DNA of 9,648 bases from JAIOHN01 sp038258185 (GTDB taxonomy: Bacteria; Chloroflexota; Anaerolineae; Aggregatilineales; Phototrophicaceae). Positions 1-6,837 of the stretch are shown piece after piece (positions within the stretch are counted from its first letter, which is position 1; every line of letters starts with the position of its first letter). The stretch covers positions 1 to 9,648 of the forward strand of contig JBBSQD010000253.1 in the NCBI GenBank assembly GCA_038258185.1, written 5' to 3'. Position numbers and translations under genes: made by a program. A model generated the notes under the pieces. It ran no database searches. It worked only from the letters and a program-made list of their open reading frames with translations, and was not told the origin of the DNA.

Positions 1-583
1 ACAATGTATTTTGCAAGCGCAAAAGTAAGTCATTTCTGACATCATTTGGAATAGCCGGATGTGAGAGTGCTTCAAGCTCCATTTCCTTTGCATAGACTAA
101 GAGGCTGTTGTTAGGATGATTCAGAAATCTATATCTACCTAGTTCAATTTGATTAGATAGTCCAATAATCTTAGTGGCGGTTCCTGGATCATTATTCATA
201 ATGGCGCTGATATACCCACGTACCGTATTATCCAAATGCCCAGTTTGATTATGTAACAATCCAGACAAATATCCGACCTTATTCTGAAATGCGTCGAATT
301 GGCTCAGAGTTATCATCGGTTTGTTTGGATATCGCCTTATGAAACTTGGCTCAACACCATAAGATAATTCATTAACATATTGTTGAAGTCCTTGTTCCCT
401 AAATGCTTTATTTGTCATCTTATACTCTTCAATAAATTTCTCAATGTTGTCAGAAAAACGACAGACAGTATCCGAATTATGAACAACCCACGCGCCATCC
501 CCGACTGCGAACGTGTGAACTGTTTCAACCGATCTGGGTGATATTGCCCTATTGCGCCGGTAGCCATGACTGTCCCTTTGCTG
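1..583 (-). pseudogene. 5'-truncated HINT-toxin C-terminal module (orphan polymorphic toxin tip), runs off left edge
   Basis: A minus-strand frame is open without a stop from position 583 to the window edge (194 codons). It has a TAG immediately upstream (584-586) and no ATG, GTG or TTG before the ATG at 416-418. Its first 15-20 codons look non-homologous. Then comes SVETVHTFAVGDGAWVVHN (476-532), the typical end of HINT/intein-like autoprocessing domains, which cleave after the terminal His-Asn. After that follow about 158 residues starting SDTVCRFSDNIEKF, in which I recognise no family. In secreted polymorphic toxins the HINT domain precedes and releases the toxin tip, so by position this is a candidate toxin domain. 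The tip is about 36% GC, far below its neighbours, suggesting transfer. Lacking an N-terminus, it is best read as an orphan cassette or decayed gene. A shorter independent product from the ATG at 418 is possible. The C-terminus, and any immunity gene, lie outside the window. Confidence 0.62.
476..532 (-). other. HINT domain C-terminal splicing/cleavage motif (…HTFAVGDGAWVVHN)
   Basis: Codons read from 532 down to 476 give SVETVHTFAVGDGAWVVHN. HINT and intein-like domains end in a strand with a conserved His (here in VHTF), a glycine turn (VGDG) and the terminal VxHN block, whose Asn cyclises to release what follows. All of these elements are present. The rest of the HINT domain, including its N-terminal catalytic Cys or Ser, is absent from every frame upstream, so this fragment could not cleave by itself. 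It could serve as a homology block for recombination with a full-length toxin gene elsewhere in the genome. Confidence 0.72.
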
Positions 584-613
584 CTAAAATCGATTATCAT
601 TCTGGCGTAAATT

Positions 614-622
614 GGAAAAGAG
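614..622 (+). promoter_or_regulatory. Ribosome binding site of the J-domain gene
   Basis: The purine run GGAAAAGAG ends 9 nt before the ATG at 632 and supports that start. No convincing -35/-10 pair was found in the 584-613 interval. The promoter of this gene must lie close to or inside the truncated toxin cassette on the other strand. Confidence 0.45.
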
Positions 623-631
623 TCAACTGGT

Positions 632-1381
632 ATGCGGTTTGATATCCATAAGGTGCGGGCGTATCTGGTCAATGAATTGCTGGCGGCCACCCAGACCGTT
701 GCGGATGTGCGTGACGATGGCACGGATCTGATTCTGGCCGATCTTCGCAGCGGCGAAGCGATCATTATTTATCTGATTGAACGGGTGATGCCGGTTGCTG
801 AAATTATCGAGACGATGACCGAGAACACCCAAAAAGGGCTGTATACGCTGTTTGTGCTGTGGGGGGATATGCTGCTGCCGGAAGAAGGCTCGGTGTATCT
901 GCCGGATGACTGGATGGAAACCCTCTACAGCCTGTATGGTGGCAAAATCTATGGCTATGATTCGTATGGGCCGTTCACCTCGGTCTTTCCGGTGTATTTT
1001 GAAGATCAGGGTGGGGGCTTTAATCGATTCATCCGCTATGGTGACGCGATCACGGCTGCACATTTACATGCGGAAACGGTGCGCACCGATAATCGCTTTA
1101 TCAGTGGATTCTGGCAGGTGGCGGATTTTGAAGACCGCGATCAGCCGCAAAACGGAACGGGTCAGCGGACGGCATTACGCCCTGACCGCAACACGATGGA
1201 AGCCTATTATGCACGTTTGACCGTAGCGCGGGATGCTGACCGTGAAACTATCCGGCGGGCATATCGTGACCTGGCGCGACAGTTTCACCCCGACCTTAAT
1301 GACTCACCAGAAGCCAAAGAGCAGATGCAGCAGATCAATGAAGCGTATAAGCGGATTATGCAGCAACTAGGTGATAGTTAA
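632..1381 (+). CDS. J-domain (DnaJ-like) protein with an uncharacterised N-terminal domain
   Basis: The protein has 249 residues. The C-terminal 60 or so (about 190-245) are a J domain: helix II contains IRRAYRDLARQFHPD with the diagnostic HPD at 219-221, followed by a helix III ending in QINEAYKRI. J domains stimulate the ATPase of Hsp70/DnaK and bring a specific client or location to it. There is no Gly/Phe linker, zinc-finger region or DnaJ C-terminal domain, so this is a class-C type J protein and not DnaJ itself. Residues 1-165 are soluble, contain no signal peptide or membrane segment, and include aromatic-rich stretches (YSLYGGKIYGYDSYGPF, 99-115). I do not recognise that domain, which presumably binds the client. 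The last 11 nt overlap the next gene's first possible start, indicating co-transcription with a formiminotransferase. No functional link between the two is obvious. Confidence 0.88.
   Translation: MRFDIHKVRAYLVNELLAATQTVADVRDDGTDLILADLRSGEAIIIYLIERVMPVAEIIETMTENTQKGLYTLFVLWGDMLLPEEGSVYLPDDWMETLYSLYGGKIYGYDSYGPFTSVFPVYFEDQGGGFNRFIRYGDAITAAHLHAETVRTDNRFISGFWQVADFEDRDQPQNGTGQRTALRPDRNTMEAYYARLTVARDADRETIRRAYRDLARQFHPDLNDSPEAKEQMQQINEAYKRIMQQLGDS
1369..1374 (+). promoter_or_regulatory. Shine-Dalgarno AGGTGA favouring a TTG start for the formiminotransferase
   Basis: AGGTGA lies 8 nt before an in-frame TTG at 1383-1385. The GTG at 1371 has only a weak TAGG directly against it. Starting at 1383 gives MKPIVECIPNFSEG, which matches the usual N-terminus of formiminotransferases. 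The site lies within the last codons of the J-domain gene, so translation of the two is probably coupled. Confidence 0.5.
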
Positions 1382-2291
1382 ATTGAAACCAATTGTCGAA
1401 TGTATTCCGAATTTCTCTGAAGGCCAGCATCCCCAAGTGATCGCCCAAATCCGTGACGCGATTGCAGCGGTGCCGGAAGTGGCCGTTCTGGATGTGCATA
1501 GTGATGCCGACCATAATCGCTCGGTGATTACGTTTGCGGGTGCGCCTGCCGCTGTGGTCGAGGCGGCTTTCCAGGCGATCCGCACAGCCGCTGAACATAT
1601 CAACCTTGATGAACAGCGCGGCACCCATCCGCGTATTGGCGCAACCGACGTGGTGCCTTTCGTGCCGATTTCGGGCATCAGCATGGCCGAGTGTGTCGCG
1701 TTGGCGGAGCAGTTGGGTCAGCGGGTAGGGGATGAAGTGGGCATTCCGGTTTATTTATATGAAGCAGCGGCGCGCCGACCTGAGCGACGGAATCTGGCGG
1801 AGATAAGACGCGGTGACTATGAAGGTCTGAAAGCCGATATCCTCACTCTTGCGGAGCGCAAGCCGGATTTTGGCCCAGCGCGATTAAGCTCGGCGGGTGC
1901 GACGGTGATCGGTGCGCGTGAACCGCTGATCGCCTATAACGTGTTTCTCACCACCGATGATGTTGAGATTGCGCGGAAAATCGCGGAAGTGGTGCGTTAC
2001 TCCAGCGGGGGACTGGCTGGAGTCAAAGCGTTGGGCATGCTGGTCAAAGGTCAGGCGCAGGTGTCGATGAACCTGGTGGATTACCGGCGCACCTCAGTGG
2101 CGCGGGTGGTCGAGATGATTCGCCGGGAAGCCGTGCGTTATGGGGTAAGCATCCAGCGCTGTGAGCTGGTGGGGCTGATTCCGCAGCAGGCGTTGATTGA
2201 TGCGGCGCGCTGGTATCTGCAACTGGATGATTTTGTGGATGATCAGATTCTGGAAACGCGCCTAGAGGCGGCGTTTGGGCATAAGGATTGA
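1371..2291 (+). CDS. ftcD: Glutamate formimidoyltransferase (EC 2.1.2.5)
   Basis: This is a 306-residue single-domain formiminotransferase. The enzyme transfers the formimino group of N-formimino-L-glutamate to tetrahydrofolate, linking histidine breakdown to one-carbon metabolism in the cytoplasm. Family hallmarks are the N-terminal VECIPNFSEG (9-18), DADHNRSV (45-52) and EQRGTHPRIGATDVVPF (81-97). The last of these carries the catalytic histidine, His86 here, corresponding to His82 of the mammalian enzyme. VKALGMLVKGQAQVSMNL follows in the C-terminal subdomain, and the usual LVGLIPQQAL segment lies near the end. The cyclodeaminase domain of the bifunctional mammalian enzyme is absent, as in most bacteria with this gene. 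GTG at 1371 gives the longest frame, but TTG at 1383, preceded by AGGTGA, is the more likely start. It follows the J-domain gene with an overlap and is ended by a strong hairpin. Confidence 0.95.
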   Translation: MIVKLKPIVECIPNFSEGQHPQVIAQIRDAIAAVPEVAVLDVHSDADHNRSVITFAGAPAAVVEAAFQAIRTAAEHINLDEQRGTHPRIGATDVVPFVPISGISMAECVALAEQLGQRVGDEVGIPVYLYEAAARRPERRNLAEIRRGDYEGLKADILTLAERKPDFGPARLSSAGATVIGAREPLIAYNVFLTTDDVEIARKIAEVVRYSSGGLAGVKALGMLVKGQAQVSMNLVDYRRTSVARVVEMIRREAVRYGVSIQRCELVGLIPQQALIDAARWYLQLDDFVDDQILETRLEAAFGHKD

Positions 2292-2295
2292 AATA

Positions 2296-2318
2296 GGGAG
2301 CGGCTGTCAGCCGCTCCC
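2296..2318. terminator. Bidirectional terminator between converging genes
   Basis: A perfect 10-bp inverted repeat, GGGAGCGGCT / AGCCGCTCCC, encloses a 3-nt loop. On the plus strand ATGTTTTC follows, and on the minus strand TATTTC. It starts 5 nt after the ftcD stop and 7 nt before the last codon of the converging aminotransferase gene, so it can end both transcripts. Confidence 0.7.
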
Positions 2319-2324
2319 ATGTTT

Positions 2325-3467
2325 TCAGACAGCCATTACCGACAGCAGTTCTGCCAGGGTGTTAACCAGCGTATCGACTTCTTCCGGCGTGTTATACACC
2401 TGGAAAGAAACACGAATCTGATTGTGGCCGTTCCAGGGGAAAATTGGCACTACAATGTGGTGATCCTCATACATGCGCCGCGCCAGTTCGGGCAGATCGC
2501 AATCCGGCAGCGGGACAGCAATCAACTGTGAAAACCATTCCGTGCTATAGGGGCTGAAGGGATCAATTTCGGTGATGGCAGTCATGCGCTGGCTAAAATC
2601 CACGGCCATGTCATGACCCCGCTGACGGACAGCCTCCCAATTATGTTCCTGCATAAAATCAATGGCGTTGGGCACCGTCAGATAGGCCGAGGTGTCACGC
2701 GTACCCTGCCACTGGCAGCGGTCAATCAGCGTTGAACCAGGGATCCAGCCGTGACTGATGACCAGCGGATCAATCTTATCGTGCCATTCCGGACGGACGT
2801 ATAAAAAGCCCGACCCTTTAGGCGCACACATCCATTTGTGACAATTGCCAGTATAAAAATCCGCGCCAATGTCATCCAGATCAACCAGCATCTGGCCGGG
2901 GGCATGGGCACCATCGATCACTGTCGGGATGCCAACCGCACGCGCACGGGCGCAAATCTCTTTAATGGGGAAGGCCAGTGCGGTAGCTGACGTGACATGG
3001 CTGATACTGATCATTCTGGTGTTCGGTGTGACATCCGCCCAGAAGGCTTCGATCAGTTCTTCGCGGGTGGTGACAGGCAGCGGAATCTCATGCCGCACAA
3101 TTTTCAGACCTGTTTTGCTGCTGATATAATCCCACATTTTGTCCACCGCGCCGTATTCGTGGTTGGTGGTCAGCAACTCATCGCCCGGTTGGAAGTCCTG
3201 CATAAAAGACCGGGCGACGGTGTTCATGCCGGTGGTGGCGTTGGTGACAAACAGCAGATTGCTCTCAGTGGTATGTAAATATTCCGCCAGCCGTTCACGG
3301 GCAGCGGCAATTAATGATTCCTGACGGCGACCCAGAAAATCAATGGGTTCCCACTCCAGCTCACGCTGCCAGCGGTGATAAGCCTCGAACACCGGGCGGG
3401 GACACGCGCCAAACGAGCCGTGATTGAAGAAGATAACATCCGGATTTAACAGAAACAGGTCTTTCAA
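2325..3467 (-). CDS. Class-V aminotransferase-fold PLP enzyme, isopenicillin-N-epimerase-like
   Basis: This is a 380-residue fold-type I PLP enzyme of the class-V aminotransferase/cysteine desulfurase superfamily. The N-terminus FFNHGSFGACPRPV (13-26) is characteristic of the isopenicillin N epimerase (CefD)-like branch. VTNATTGMN (74-82) forms the phosphate-binding loop. VIDGAHAPGQ (183-192) carries Asp185, which contacts the pyridine nitrogen, and GNCHKWMCAPKGSGFLYV (207-224) contains the Schiff-base lysine, Lys211. The superfamily includes racemases, lyases, desulfurases and transaminases, and the substrate cannot be told from sequence. CefD-like proteins are common in bacteria that make no beta-lactams, so no antibiotic role is implied. 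The start is TTG, supported by GAGAGGA 7 nt upstream; no other start exists before the in-frame stop at 3510-3512. It lies 82 nt after the xylanase gene and may be the last gene of that operon or a separate unit. Confidence 0.88.
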   Translation of the reverse strand: MKDLFLLNPDVIFFNHGSFGACPRPVFEAYHRWQRELEWEPIDFLGRRQESLIAAARERLAEYLHTTESNLLFVTNATTGMNTVARSFMQDFQPGDELLTTNHEYGAVDKMWDYISSKTGLKIVRHEIPLPVTTREELIEAFWADVTPNTRMISISHVTSATALAFPIKEICARARAVGIPTVIDGAHAPGQMLVDLDDIGADFYTGNCHKWMCAPKGSGFLYVRPEWHDKIDPLVISHGWIPGSTLIDRCQWQGTRDTSAYLTVPNAIDFMQEHNWEAVRQRGHDMAVDFSQRMTAITEIDPFSPYSTEWFSQLIAVPLPDCDLPELARRMYEDHHIVVPIFPWNGHNQIRVSFQVYNTPEEVDTLVNTLAELLSVMAV

Positions 3468-3474
3468 AATAGCA

Positions 3475-3481
3475 TCCTCTC
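3475..3481 (-). promoter_or_regulatory. Shine-Dalgarno GAGAGGA deciding a TTG start
   Basis: On the minus strand GAGAGGA ends 7 nt before TTG at 3467-3465. The only ATG nearby (3475-3473) is out of frame and overlaps this site. The TTG is therefore the start of the aminotransferase-fold gene. Confidence 0.6.
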
Positions 3482-3549
3482 GTGCTTGATTAACACGCTG
3501 GATTCGAACCTATCGCCCTGTATGGCGCTAGTACCACTTTGACCAGACT

Positions 3550-4623
3550 TTATGATTCTGCCGTTAGCGCATTTTGCAGGGCTTGCTGCACCTCCTCATA
3601 GGCCGGCTTGGGCTGGTAGTTACGGTCAAACAGCAAGGGGGCTGCGTCAGCATTGCCGAAAAATTCCGGAATCCAGCTATGCAGATCGGTAAAGCCCCAG
3701 AAAATAATGGCGTTGCAGGCTTCGGTTTGCAGACAAACCTCGACCACCTGACGATAATCCTCTGCCTGTCGTTCGAGAATCGACGCGGTGGGCAGGCCGG
3801 AATGGCGCACGTCCATTTCGGTGATCTGGACCTGTAAGCCCAGTTCACCCAATCGCTCGATATTTTCGCGCAGCTCGTCCGGATCAATTGACCTGTTCGG
3901 GCGGGCATCGCCCACCATAATGTGCATTTGCAGACCTACACCGTCAATTGGCACGTCATTTTCCAGCAAAGCGCTCACCAGCTCGTAAACGCTGTCCGAC
4001 TTTCTGTTCATGGTTTCAGTACTGTAGTCGTTGTAGAACAGCATCGCGTCCGGGTCGGCTTCGTGGGCAAAACGGAAAGCCAGTTCGATGTAATCATCAC
4101 CGATCAGGCTTTTCCATTGGGTCTGCCGCATGCGACCAGAATCGTCCACGCCTTCATTGACTACATCCCAGATAGCGATGCGCCCTTTATAGCGCCCGAC
4201 TACCGTGTCAATATAATTTTTGAGAATTTCAATGGCTTCTTCACGCGAATAATCGCCGTTTTCCAGCCATTCAGGGAAGCACTGATGCCATAACAGGGTG
4301 TGACCGCGCAGTGCCATGTCGTTGGCTTCGGCAAATTCCAGCATGGCATCCGTGCCTTCAAAATCAAAGGTATCTGGTGTGGGCTGGGTCACGCACATTT
4401 TCGTTTCCCACTCTGTCGTGATGAGATTAAACTCACGGCTGACTGTGTTTGCATAGTCTGGTTCATTTTCTAACAGCCCCGACTGCACCGCCGCGCCGAT
4501 AAAAATACCGTTTTCGTCAGCGAGTTCACGCAGCGTCAGGGGCTCCGCGTCTGATTGAGCATAGACAAAGATGCTGCTCACACTGAGCACCAGTCCCAGA
4601 CCGAATAGAATCAGTTGCCGCAT
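3550..4623 (-). CDS. Secreted endo-1,4-beta-xylanase, glycoside hydrolase family 10 (EC 3.2.1.8)
   Basis: This 357-residue GH10 enzyme cuts internal beta-1,4 bonds of xylan by the retaining mechanism. Residues 1-22 form a Sec signal peptide (hydrophobic LILFGLGLVLSVSSIFV, probable cleavage after VYA at 22), with no lipobox cysteine. The mature protein is essentially one catalytic barrel: GHTLLWHQ (107-114) in the substrate cleft, WDVVNE with acid/base Glu157, NDYS (198-201), ITEMDVR with nucleophile Glu269, and FWGFTDLHSWIP (308-319) with the conserved cleft tryptophans. The Cys297/Cys303 pair matches the disulfide seen in many GH10 enzymes and fits an exported protein. There is no carbohydrate-binding module, linker or S-layer domain, so it should act as a free enzyme on soluble or accessible xylan. 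AGGAGA lies 7 nt before the ATG, and the gene begins 20 nt after the SDR gene, so it is co-transcribed. Confidence 0.96.
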   Translation of the reverse strand: MRQLILFGLGLVLSVSSIFVYAQSDAEPLTLRELADENGIFIGAAVQSGLLENEPDYANTVSREFNLITTEWETKMCVTQPTPDTFDFEGTDAMLEFAEANDMALRGHTLLWHQCFPEWLENGDYSREEAIEILKNYIDTVVGRYKGRIAIWDVVNEGVDDSGRMRQTQWKSLIGDDYIELAFRFAHEADPDAMLFYNDYSTETMNRKSDSVYELVSALLENDVPIDGVGLQMHIMVGDARPNRSIDPDELRENIERLGELGLQVQITEMDVRHSGLPTASILERQAEDYRQVVEVCLQTEACNAIIFWGFTDLHSWIPEFFGNADAAPLLFDRNYQPKPAYEEVQQALQNALTAES

Positions 4624-4643
4624 AGTTTAATCTCCTGTTTTAC

Positions 4644-5618
4644 TTAAATATTTTCGATACTTAATTTACCATCTTTCAATGCCTGCTTGAATTGCGTGAT
4701 GGTCGCCGCGACACCATCCGTTAATGACGTTTCTGGCACCGGGCCAATCGCTTTGACCAGTTCGCTGTCATCAAAGCCTTCTGGCAGGGCCAGCGGCTGG
4801 GGTTCATAAGTGATCGTGCCTTTGGCGGCGGGTTCTGCTGCTTCAATGGCAGCGACCACATCGCTGACATGGGCGATGCTGCCTTTCAGGTTGAATACGC
4901 CGGCACCCTTAAAGTCGGCACGAGCGGCCTGAATAAAGATTTTGGCGACATCATCCGTATACTGGAAACCATTATACCCGCCGTAGGTGATGCGATAGGG
5001 TTGCCCCGCAGCGGCGGCCAGCATGGCTTTGGTCGGTGTGGAGGTCAAGCCCTGGTCACGGGCTGGCCCGTAGATGGTGTAGGGGCGCAGTCCAATGCTG
5101 CTGATGCCATCATCGCGCCAGTAAATTTTGGCGGTGCCTTCATTGGCGTGTTTGTAAACGCCATAATGATTAAGCGGGTTGTGGGGGGCATCATGCTGCA
5201 CTAATCCAGCGGGATAGTCGTCTGGTGCGCCATAGACCGCGATGCTGCTGGCGTAAATCACACGGCTGAGCTGGACGCGTTTGGCCGCCTCAAAAATATT
5301 GACCGTGCCGACTACATTCACCCGTGCGCCCAACGGCGGATCAGCTTTGCAAAAGGGCACCTGAAGCGCCGCCAGATGAATGACATGAGTCGCATTGGCT
5401 TCACGCATGGTTGCTTCGACAGCCGCCAGGTCGGTCACATCCCCGGTGAGAAAATTCACCTGGGCGATTTCATCATCGGACATAATCAGTTTCAGGCGGT
5501 GCGGGTTGCCACCCAAATCAAAGATGGTGGTGGAAATCCCTTCGCGGACGAGATTGCGCACTACCCAGGCACCCAGGCAGCCGAGCGCACCGGTAATCAA
5601 AAAACGTTGTTCTGACAT
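4644..5618 (-). CDS. NAD-dependent epimerase/dehydratase, extended SDR family
   Basis: This is a 324-residue cytoplasmic extended short-chain dehydrogenase. The Rossmann motif is LITGALGCLG with glycines 10, 13 and 16. Asp34 ends the second strand (IFDLGG), which favours NAD over NADP. VIHLAALQVP (79-88) and YASSIAVYG (122-130) place the catalytic Ser, and Tyr152-x3-Lys156 (YGVYK) is the active-site pair. GLRPYTIYGP (176-185) follows as in GalE-like enzymes. Members act on nucleotide-diphosphate sugars or, in some branches, on free sugar acids such as D-erythronate. Next to oxidoreductases, an isomerase and a lactonase-like gene, a free sugar or sugar-acid dehydrogenase is as likely as a UDP-sugar epimerase. 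AAGGAAG precedes the ATG by 5 nt. The gene lies between the second Gfo/Idh gene and the xylanase. Substrate unknown. Confidence 0.9.
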   Translation of the reverse strand: MSEQRFLITGALGCLGAWVVRNLVREGISTTIFDLGGNPHRLKLIMSDDEIAQVNFLTGDVTDLAAVEATMREANATHVIHLAALQVPFCKADPPLGARVNVVGTVNIFEAAKRVQLSRVIYASSIAVYGAPDDYPAGLVQHDAPHNPLNHYGVYKHANEGTAKIYWRDDGISSIGLRPYTIYGPARDQGLTSTPTKAMLAAAAGQPYRITYGGYNGFQYTDDVAKIFIQAARADFKGAGVFNLKGSIAHVSDVVAAIEAAEPAAKGTITYEPQPLALPEGFDDSELVKAIGPVPETSLTDGVAATITQFKQALKDGKLSIENI

Positions 5619-5645
5619 GGTGTCTTCCTTAACATTAAACCTAAA

Positions 5646-5664
5646 GGCAGGCTGCTCGCCTGCC
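5646..5664. terminator. Intergenic hairpin, weak terminator or attenuator
   Basis: A perfect 7-bp stem GGCAGGC / GCCTGCC with a 5-nt loop starts 11 nt beyond the stop of the upstream Gfo/Idh gene in the direction of transcription. Only TTTAGGTTT follows on the minus strand, so full termination is doubtful. It may dampen read-through into the SDR and xylanase genes or protect the upstream 3' end. Confidence 0.38.
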
Positions 5665-5675
5665 CATAAAATTTG

Positions 5676-6776
5676 CTACTGATCTAACTCGCCTTTGAGC
5701 AAACCCATCGGGAGGGGCGCTGGACGCTTGACGCTGCTTTTGATTTTGATATGCCGCCCGGATGTGGATGACTCATCAAAGGCCTGCATGACATCCAGAA
5801 TGTGATACGCCAGTTGACCGCTGACGCGATGTGGACGACCAGAGCGCAGCGCATAAGCCATATCCGCCACACCGATACCGCGTCCCACCTGATCACTGTG
5901 CGAAAGTGGTATTTCTTTCCAGTCACTTTCACCTGCGCGGCGTACCATTACCGGCCCACCGAATCCATTGGGATCGGGCACGCGCATCGACCCCTCAGAG
6001 CCGTAAATTTCCAGTAGGGGCAGGTTGTGACTCCAGACATCGAAGCTCATGATAATAGTGCCAATCGCACCGCTGGCAAAATCGACCACGCCGGCTAAAT
6101 GCGTGGTGACATCGACATCAATTTTGGTGCCATTCAGCGGCTGACTGGTGATGGTACGCTGGGCGAAACTTGTGCGGCTGGATGCGCCCACACGCTTGAT
6201 CGGCCCCAGCAGATGCACCAGCGCGGTGAGATAATACGGCCCCATATCGAACAGTGGGCCGCCGCCAGCTTTGTAATAAAATTCCGGGTTGGGGTGCCAG
6301 GATTCATGGCCGTGTACCGCCATAAATGCGGTTGCGGCGATCGGTTGGCCGATCCAGCCATCGTCGATCAGCTTGCGGCTGGTCTGTAAGCCTCCGCCCA
6401 GGAAAGTGTCCGGCGCACAGCCGACCAGTAAGCCTTTGGCCTCCGCAGCATCGAGAATCTTTTTGCCGTCGTCGCGGTTTAGCGCCAGCGGTTTTTCCTC
6501 GTGGACATTTTTACCTGCGGCAATCGCCTGCAGGCTGACCTCGGCATGGGCCGCGGGAATGGTGAGGTTGATAACAATCTCGATTTCCGGGTCAGCCAGC
6601 AGTTCTTCAACTGAACAGGCTTTGGGGATATTGAATTCCTCAGCACGGGCTTTGGCACGCGCGACATCAATATCCGCACAGGCGACCACGTCGAGAATGT
6701 CAAAAACGGCGCAACCGCGGAAATAAGCCGGGCTGATGTTGCCACAGCCAACGATACCGACTTTTACTTTTTCCAT
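5676..6776 (-). CDS. Gfo/Idh/MocA family oxidoreductase (copy 1)
   Basis: This is a 366-residue NAD(P)-dependent sugar or polyol oxidoreductase of the glucose-fructose oxidoreductase/inositol dehydrogenase/MocA family. The N-terminal Rossmann domain begins KVGIVGCGNIS (5-15) with the G-x-G-x-x fingerprint, and the strand VVACADID (30-37) binds the adenosine ribose. The conserved EKP is at 94-96. The C-terminal alpha/beta sheet domain carries GGGPLFDMGPYYLTALVHLLG (171-191), with Asp177 and His188 in the place of the family's catalytic pair. There is no Tat or Sec signal, so it is cytoplasmic, unlike secreted Gfo. By hand alignment it is about 74% identical to the gene at 7532-8629, with one single-residue gap. 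AAGGAAG lies 7 nt before the ATG. The substrate is unknown; the operon suggests a sugar released from xylan or a sugar acid. Confidence 0.93.
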   Translation of the reverse strand: MEKVKVGIVGCGNISPAYFRGCAVFDILDVVACADIDVARAKARAEEFNIPKACSVEELLADPEIEIVINLTIPAAHAEVSLQAIAAGKNVHEEKPLALNRDDGKKILDAAEAKGLLVGCAPDTFLGGGLQTSRKLIDDGWIGQPIAATAFMAVHGHESWHPNPEFYYKAGGGPLFDMGPYYLTALVHLLGPIKRVGASSRTSFAQRTITSQPLNGTKIDVDVTTHLAGVVDFASGAIGTIIMSFDVWSHNLPLLEIYGSEGSMRVPDPNGFGGPVMVRRAGESDWKEIPLSHSDQVGRGIGVADMAYALRSGRPHRVSGQLAYHILDVMQAFDESSTSGRHIKIKSSVKRPAPLPMGLLKGELDQ

Positions 6777-6837
6777 TATTCAGCTTCCTTTAGGTGGATG
6801 AGTAAGGCAGTGGATTAAATGCAAAACTGTGTTGATC

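Noticed and set aside
562..600. Possible promoter for the J-domain gene (TATCAT at 595-600, TAAAAT at 585-590)
   Set aside because: No -35-like hexamer stands 16-18 nt upstream of either. The match is no better than chance in an AT-rich patch.
415..765. Minus-strand open frame of 116 codons with an ATG, spanning the toxin remnant and the start of the J-domain gene
   Set aside because: It is in a different frame from the HINT motif, has a composition unlike a real protein (Ser/Arg-rich) and overlaps the start of a clear gene antisense.
623..1063. Minus-strand open frame of 146 codons opposite the J-domain gene
   Set aside because: It is antisense to a gene with a clear domain, with no recognisable motif and no ribosome site.
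2325..3467. Beta-lactam biosynthesis, suggested by the isopenicillin-N-epimerase-like enzyme
   Set aside because: CefD-like proteins are widespread in non-producers, and no other beta-lactam gene is present in the window.
3481..3527. Small inverted repeats CGTG…CACG (3481-3497) and CGCC…GGCG (3514-3527) downstream of the xylanase
   Set aside because: The stems are only 4 bp and no T-run follows on the minus strand. There is not enough to call a terminator or operator.
3484..3545. tRNA-like sequence on the minus strand: GGTTCGAATCC T-loop match and a D-arm-like GTGGTA stretch
   Set aside because: The bases flanking TTCGAAT do not form a T-stem (only two good pairs), and no 5' acceptor strand complements GTGTTAA. 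At best it is a decayed remnant; I would not annotate a tRNA.
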